Under the pieces are notes generated by a model that was given only the letters and a program-made list of their open reading frames with translations, had not been told where the DNA came from and did not search any database. A program made the position numbers and the translations under genes. From Macrobrachium rosenbergii (Eukaryota; Arthropoda; Malacostraca; Decapoda; Palaemonidae), in NCBI RefSeq assembly GCF_040412425.1, contig NC_089795.1:75964663-76028662 (forward strand): 64,000 bases of DNA, in the 5' to 3' direction. Positions 59,379-64,000 of the stretch are shown here, one piece after another. The stretch's first letter is position 1; the number at the start of each line of letters is the position of its first letter.

Positions 59379-61451
59379 TTTTTGTCTTCTGAAATGCAAA
59401 TAATAAGTTTACATTGATGTTTTTGTGAATCTCTCAAAAAGACTGTAAATAAAACAAAGGCTAGTTTGTACATATGTTAAATCTGGACAGTAGCCAACAA
59501 ACTTTTGAACAACGTTTCAAACAGAAGAATTACAAGACGTTTGTGCGATATTCGAGTTGTTAAGAACGGCGTTCATCAGAGTGTTAGGTAACTGTGAATG
59601 CTTTCTAAAAATGATGAAACTATCCATGTCAAGTTATTCTATTCAAGAGATAACTTTTACCAGGGTTTCAAGATCTAACAAGGTGACTGTTTAACATTCA
59701 CAATCAATAAGAAAATGAGAAAATTGCGCAGTGTTGTTAATAAAAGAATTAGACATACCTGTACCACACCGCGTCCGCAAGCATCAACTGCTAGTATAAA
59801 GAGAGAACAAAGATTATAAGAGTTAGAAAATCTCAAAATTTCTTCAGTAATATTTCTTACTAGGAATGCTAATCTCGGCATATAAAGCATAATTTTAGTA
59901 GTTTCGCGTGGGCTATTATTTAGTTCTTATTGTAACTTCAGGGGTACAAAAGAGCCAATTTAACTAATCAAGAAGAGAGTAATGGTTGTAACTTACTGGG
60001 GGTAGGGGTGGAAGGGGATGGAGAAGACATTATCATGGCTCTATAAGCGTTAATTCTTCGCTTGTTTTATGAAATCATTTTCCCACTGAATTACACTCAT
60101 ACATACGTACATACGATCGTTGGTGTGTGTGCGTATGTAAGTAATTTATTTCCTTTTATCATATCTCCTTGCTTTTGCTACACAGCTGCTCTCATTGCAT
60201 AAACGTTGCAATTCTGTAATTAGCATTTCAGCAGATGGACTTTCTTATCGAGGCCTTTGATATTTTCGCCTTCAGGTTATTTCGCAATCAGTACCAATAA
60301 GCTACTCCTCTCGCTCTATTTATTTTTTTGTTGATAGTGCTTGATTTTTTTTTACTCATCTCATTCCTCTTATTTAAATCCTGACTTAATACTAATATTT
60401 TCTTTTGAAAATTACGCCAGTTTTCTAATTAATGCTTGTCTAACACTTTTCCAGTTTTTGTTTGGTCGAGTATTTTTCTTAGATAAGTTTGTAATTTACA
60501 TTGTCCTTCAAGAACACTTTTTTACCAAAGATTTGAAATGATTTGCACTGTATTTGCCCCAGACACATTCAAATACATAACGGCTTAAAAAACTGCGAAA
60601 AACAACCTTTGCATTTCCTGTGTCTAGACTTCGGTCAGTGGCGATGGATTAGAGCGTCCAACCACAGATAATCGCGAGATGACAATTTTTGTATCATTTT
60701 CCGACCATGACGTCTAGCAAATGGCGTCTCCTAGCAACGCTTGATGTATCTGTGATCGAAGAGGAATTAACTCCGATGGGAATTTACATGACAAGTAACG
60801 ACTTGAAGCTGTGCGCCTAGGTAACTAGACTCGCTATTTGCGGATGCTTCATCTTGTGTAAACTCGGAGGAATCCTTTGCGAAAACAGATCAGATGCTCC
60901 CTGGGGACATGTGAAACAGCTGAGCATCGTCTCAGACATGTTGCCTTAGTCATTCTCGGCTTGTTACAGTATGCCAACACCTCATAATTGCTTCTGTATT
61001 TTTGTTAGCATGCCAACGATGTGCTACAGAAGTTCACTAGAAACGGTAAACAGAGTTGTAAATTTGACACAGGGCCTTTCAAAGAAGGCAAGCAAAATTG
61101 CCGTTGTTGCTTTTTATTCAGAGTTGCGTGGGGAGGAGGGTTGAGAGGGAATAGCATTTGCGTTTTGCTTAACAGCGAAAAATGAACTCAACAAAATGTA
61201 TTTGTCACATATTGAGATTGAGAGTGGCAGGACGTAATTCATGAACAAGGTTTAGAAATTTTATTCAAGATATAGCAGAGGAGAGATGGCGGTGTATCCG
61301 TGGGACATGAAAAAAGCCCTGAAATATTCCTTTCTATGCATGCATCCATACATCTCATAAAAACTCATAGTTAACCATATGTATATATAAAAAAGACACA
61401 GGCAAAAGGAAAGATACACACTCTTGCACAGCTAGGCAGAAGAAGAATAAA
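59379..61451. other. Unique sequence
   Basis: No recognised gene in about 2 kb. GCGTCTCCTAGCAACGC at 60724-60740 resembles an RFX X-box (see findings). Confidence 0.45.
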
Positions 61452-61703
61452 TCACACAGACAGCAGACGAGAAAAGGAAAATGAAACGAAAAAAAGGTGC
61501 GTAGGAGAGGGCGGAGAGGAGTGGAGGAGAGTGCTCCTGGAGAAGCAATCAGTCATGGCCCCAGCGAGGAAGGGCTCCCTTGGGGACGCCGCCTCGTAAG
61601 CTCTTGCCAGACCTTCTCTGTCACTGAGGCTCCTCAATACACTCTTTAAGCCCCATGTTCGCCATCTCGTCTTCGGGCGGCTTGGGTAAACAGGCGGGGG
61701 CAT
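61452..61703 (-). CDS. GC-rich open frame, unknown
   Basis: An 83-codon minus-strand frame from ATG at 61703 lies in the most GC-rich block of this part of the window. It begins MPPPVYPSRPKTRWRTWGLK and is Ser/Arg/Pro-rich. Its last third runs through a purine-rich tract and becomes Ser/Phe-rich, which looks non-protein-like. A second ATG in another phase has a strong Kozak-like context (GAGATGG) but stops after 14 codons. No family recognised and no splice site identified, so this is a weak candidate. Confidence 0.2.
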   Translation of the reverse strand: MPPPVYPSRPKTRWRTWGLKSVLRSLSDREGLARAYEAASPREPFLAGAMTDCFSRSTLLHSSPPSPTHLFFVSFSFSRLLSV

Positions 61704-61929
61704 TTAGTCGACTTGCTGCTGTCTCATAAGCGTGATGCATATGGTGTATGTAGTTTGTATGTGGTATGCATGTATTTGCGCATCTGCTGAGTTAAATTAT
61801 CAACTCATTTACCTTTTTTCATAATTATTTACTTGCATCTTCGTTTCAGCGAATTCATCTACTCTGGTATGGAAACAAATTTCGCTGGATTGTTTGTTAA
61901 AAAGAATCATCTGTTCCTAATATCCGATA

Positions 61930-61931
<2 letters not shown>
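61704..61931. other. Unique spacer
   Basis: Nothing recognised. Confidence 0.45.

Positions 61932-61990
<59 letters not shown>
61932..61990. repeat. (CT)n microsatellite
   Basis: About 29 perfect CT units. Confidence 0.97.
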
Positions 61991-61996
<6 letters not shown>

Positions 61997-62630
61997 AATC
62001 ACACGGCCTTACCCACGGGGGCCGTTCTTGACCTTAGCGGTGAAATTCGGTTATTGTAGCCTTTAAATTGTTGTAGCTCACAACAGTTTCGAAAGCTGGG
62101 AGGGTCTCTATGACGCAAAGTCCACCGTACGGAATAGTATCATCAGATATTCTCTGTCTTTGTCTCAGTGTCTCTTTGTTAGAGTAACATATGTAGTCTC
62201 AAGAATCCAGACTAACGTGTAAATGTTCTAACGTTAGACCTAACTTCTTCCGTACTACGGAAGACTCGCTGCTTTACCCTCTGGTTCGTCATCGGCGTTT
62301 TGACTCAATAACTGTAGCGTTCAGAATCTTTTTCTACTTTAGCTTTATTTTCTTAATATTTCTATAGTGTAAACCTTCAATTAATTACCTGCATTATATG
62401 CCCATGGGAGCTAGGGTTCTTGTGAGAAACGATAAGGGCAAGGGTAACAAACTGCAGTTTCAATGTTAATGTTTCATGTGAATATTGAAATGTTTAAGAC
62501 AATATTCATAAATGAAATGAAAGGTCATAATGAGTAGATTACGAAAAAATGTCCTGTGGGTTTTGGATCGTGTTGGATGTGGTTTTATTTGGAGTAAAAA
62601 ACGGCCATGTTTTGTCGATAGAATGACATA
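61991..62630. other. Unique sequence
   Basis: No recognised gene or repeat. Confidence 0.45.
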
Positions 62631-62666
<36 letters not shown>

Positions 62667-62680
62667 TTTTATTATTATTA
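62631..62680. repeat. (ATT)n microsatellite
   Basis: About 16 ATT units with one T-rich interruption. Confidence 0.95.
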
Positions 62681-64000
62681 ACCAGTATCATACAACTGTA
62701 ATAAGTTATGTACAAACAAATAGCAGTAAAATCCTATTAATTACAAATTTTTAGAGCATATCTACGGTATACTAAAGTTGAAACTTTGAAATTGATTCAG
62801 TATTTTCCAGGAAATAGGTTTATTTTCATGTCTGCTATACGAAATACAGAGAAATACGACACAGGATTTTGGCTTTTGCTACTTTTCTTCCCAGCTTCCA
62901 TTAATAGTGTCAACAACGTCCAGTGTTACGTCACTTTACGTTACAGATGAACGTTACGCAAAGTTACAGTAATACGAGAAGAGAAGTTTTGTAAAACAGA
63001 TGCCCCCGTTACGCAATCAAGTTAAGGCTATCGCTTAGCAAACGATAACCTTATGTCAGATGGTATCTAAAATAGTTAAGACGTCCCAAGAAATGGCAAT
63101 CAGAAGTGCAGAAGCACAATTCCATTGCTTATATTTGCATTTGTGGCTCAAGTAGACATTGCATAGGCCTACTAAAAGCAAATGCGATTCTCGATGTCAG
63201 TTTCTTATCGTTAATATTATTTAGTGTTAAAATGGTTAGTTAAAGATAAAACAAGTGTTTTTTTTAGACTTATATGTAATTTCAAGTGCTTGCCACTCGT
63301 TTGCTTTGTTTTTCTTCCTTTGAGAAATTTACGTATCTTATTAAACTCGCTTATTATCATCCTTTGCGGCAGGATGCATTGTGATGATAAAGACTGGTAA
63401 ATGGAATGTGACTGACATGTTGACATTATTTTCCCTAAACAACTCTGCACACATCTCTCAGTTCCAAGCCACTCCCCCGCCCCACCCCCATCCCTCTCAA
63501 GAATAATTGCTTTCCAACCAACTTGCTCTGTGAAACTGTACATGCATTCTTAAATAGATTATACCTCCCGAAGCTTCAACTTCTACCCGTGGCAAAATTG
63601 ACCTCTCATGACTCCTTACAGGTCATAAACAATGACAGGCATAAAAAGGAAATAAAGAAAGTAATTTTGAAAGTTTCTAAGACTAGGTCTCAAACTGATT
63701 TTTTGGTATTCCGTAACCCTGGGATCGATATTCAGATTTGAGGCTTCACTCACTTTGAATGCGTACCTAAGTAGTTTATATAGATACTTGTCTGAGAAGT
63801 AATCTTTAGAAAATACTAAGCGAGCCATAAAAAAGATTATTGAATGTTGGCATAGATTCTCGCCCGAGAGTTACCCAAAGAAATGACTGTGCTCTGAATA
63901 AAAAAAAATAGACGTTCTCAACCACCATAAAATAAATTAAAATTACAATTTCGTATAAGAACCTTAAAATTACTGCGCAAGTGCCAAAAAACTCCTCGCT
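62681..64000. other. Unique sequence to window end
   Basis: Frames at 63217-63543 (minus), 63523-63741 (plus) and 63616-63828 (minus) overlap, show no motif and are not called as genes. Nothing else recognised. Confidence 0.45.

Overview
The window looks like non-coding, AT-rich arthropod nuclear DNA, most likely from a decapod crustacean such as a shrimp, prawn or crayfish. The reasons are very dense long dinucleotide (TA, CT/GA, CA/GT) and AAT/ATT microsatellites, several SINE-like and foldback repeat families, a decayed RTE-like non-LTR retrotransposon, splice-like signals, and no bacterial-style compact genes. The organism call is inference from composition; no marker gene confirms it.

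I find no intact, recognisable protein-coding gene. Almost all open frames are chance frames in AT-rich DNA or translations of microsatellites. The only confident coding homology is the C-terminal part of a reverse transcriptase, truncated and frameshifted, on the minus strand near 44.3-45.1 kb, plus a much smaller remnant near 12.45 kb. Weaker candidates are an open exon-like stretch ending at a consensus donor (4.10-4.24 kb, minus), a decayed coding-looking stretch of unknown family (16.55-17.2 kb, minus), and a GC-rich frame at 61.5 kb (minus).

Layout. 0-13 kb: microsatellites, a hAT-like MITE (1.66-1.91 kb), a palindrome beside trinucleotide arrays (8.78-8.92 kb), the first copy of an interspersed family called here family A (9.33-9.72 kb), and a SINE-like element with a clear 14-bp target duplication (9.93-10.32 kb). 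12.8-13.2 kb: a nested palindrome. 16.3-16.5 kb: a hairpin repeat and a tRNA-like SINE head. 18.6-28.9 kb: a distinct domain with no long microsatellite, T- and G-rich on the plus strand, starting with two exon-like segments with consensus splice sites and ending with a 37-bp minisatellite. This is the best candidate for a transcribed, perhaps non-coding, locus. 29-44 kb: microsatellites, foldback elements, two miRNA-precursor-like hairpins and further family A and SINE copies. 44.3-45.1 kb: the retrotransposon fragment. 45-64 kb: mostly unique AT-rich DNA, with long TA and CT arrays, four more family A copies, a 450-bp foldback element and a tRNA-derived SINE.

There is no operon-like gene cooperation to describe. 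The window is an intergenic or intronic landscape shaped by mobile elements, inverted repeats and simple-sequence expansion. I see no convincing new biological system. The most useful leads are the 18.6-28.9 kb domain, the inverted repeats and the family A element.
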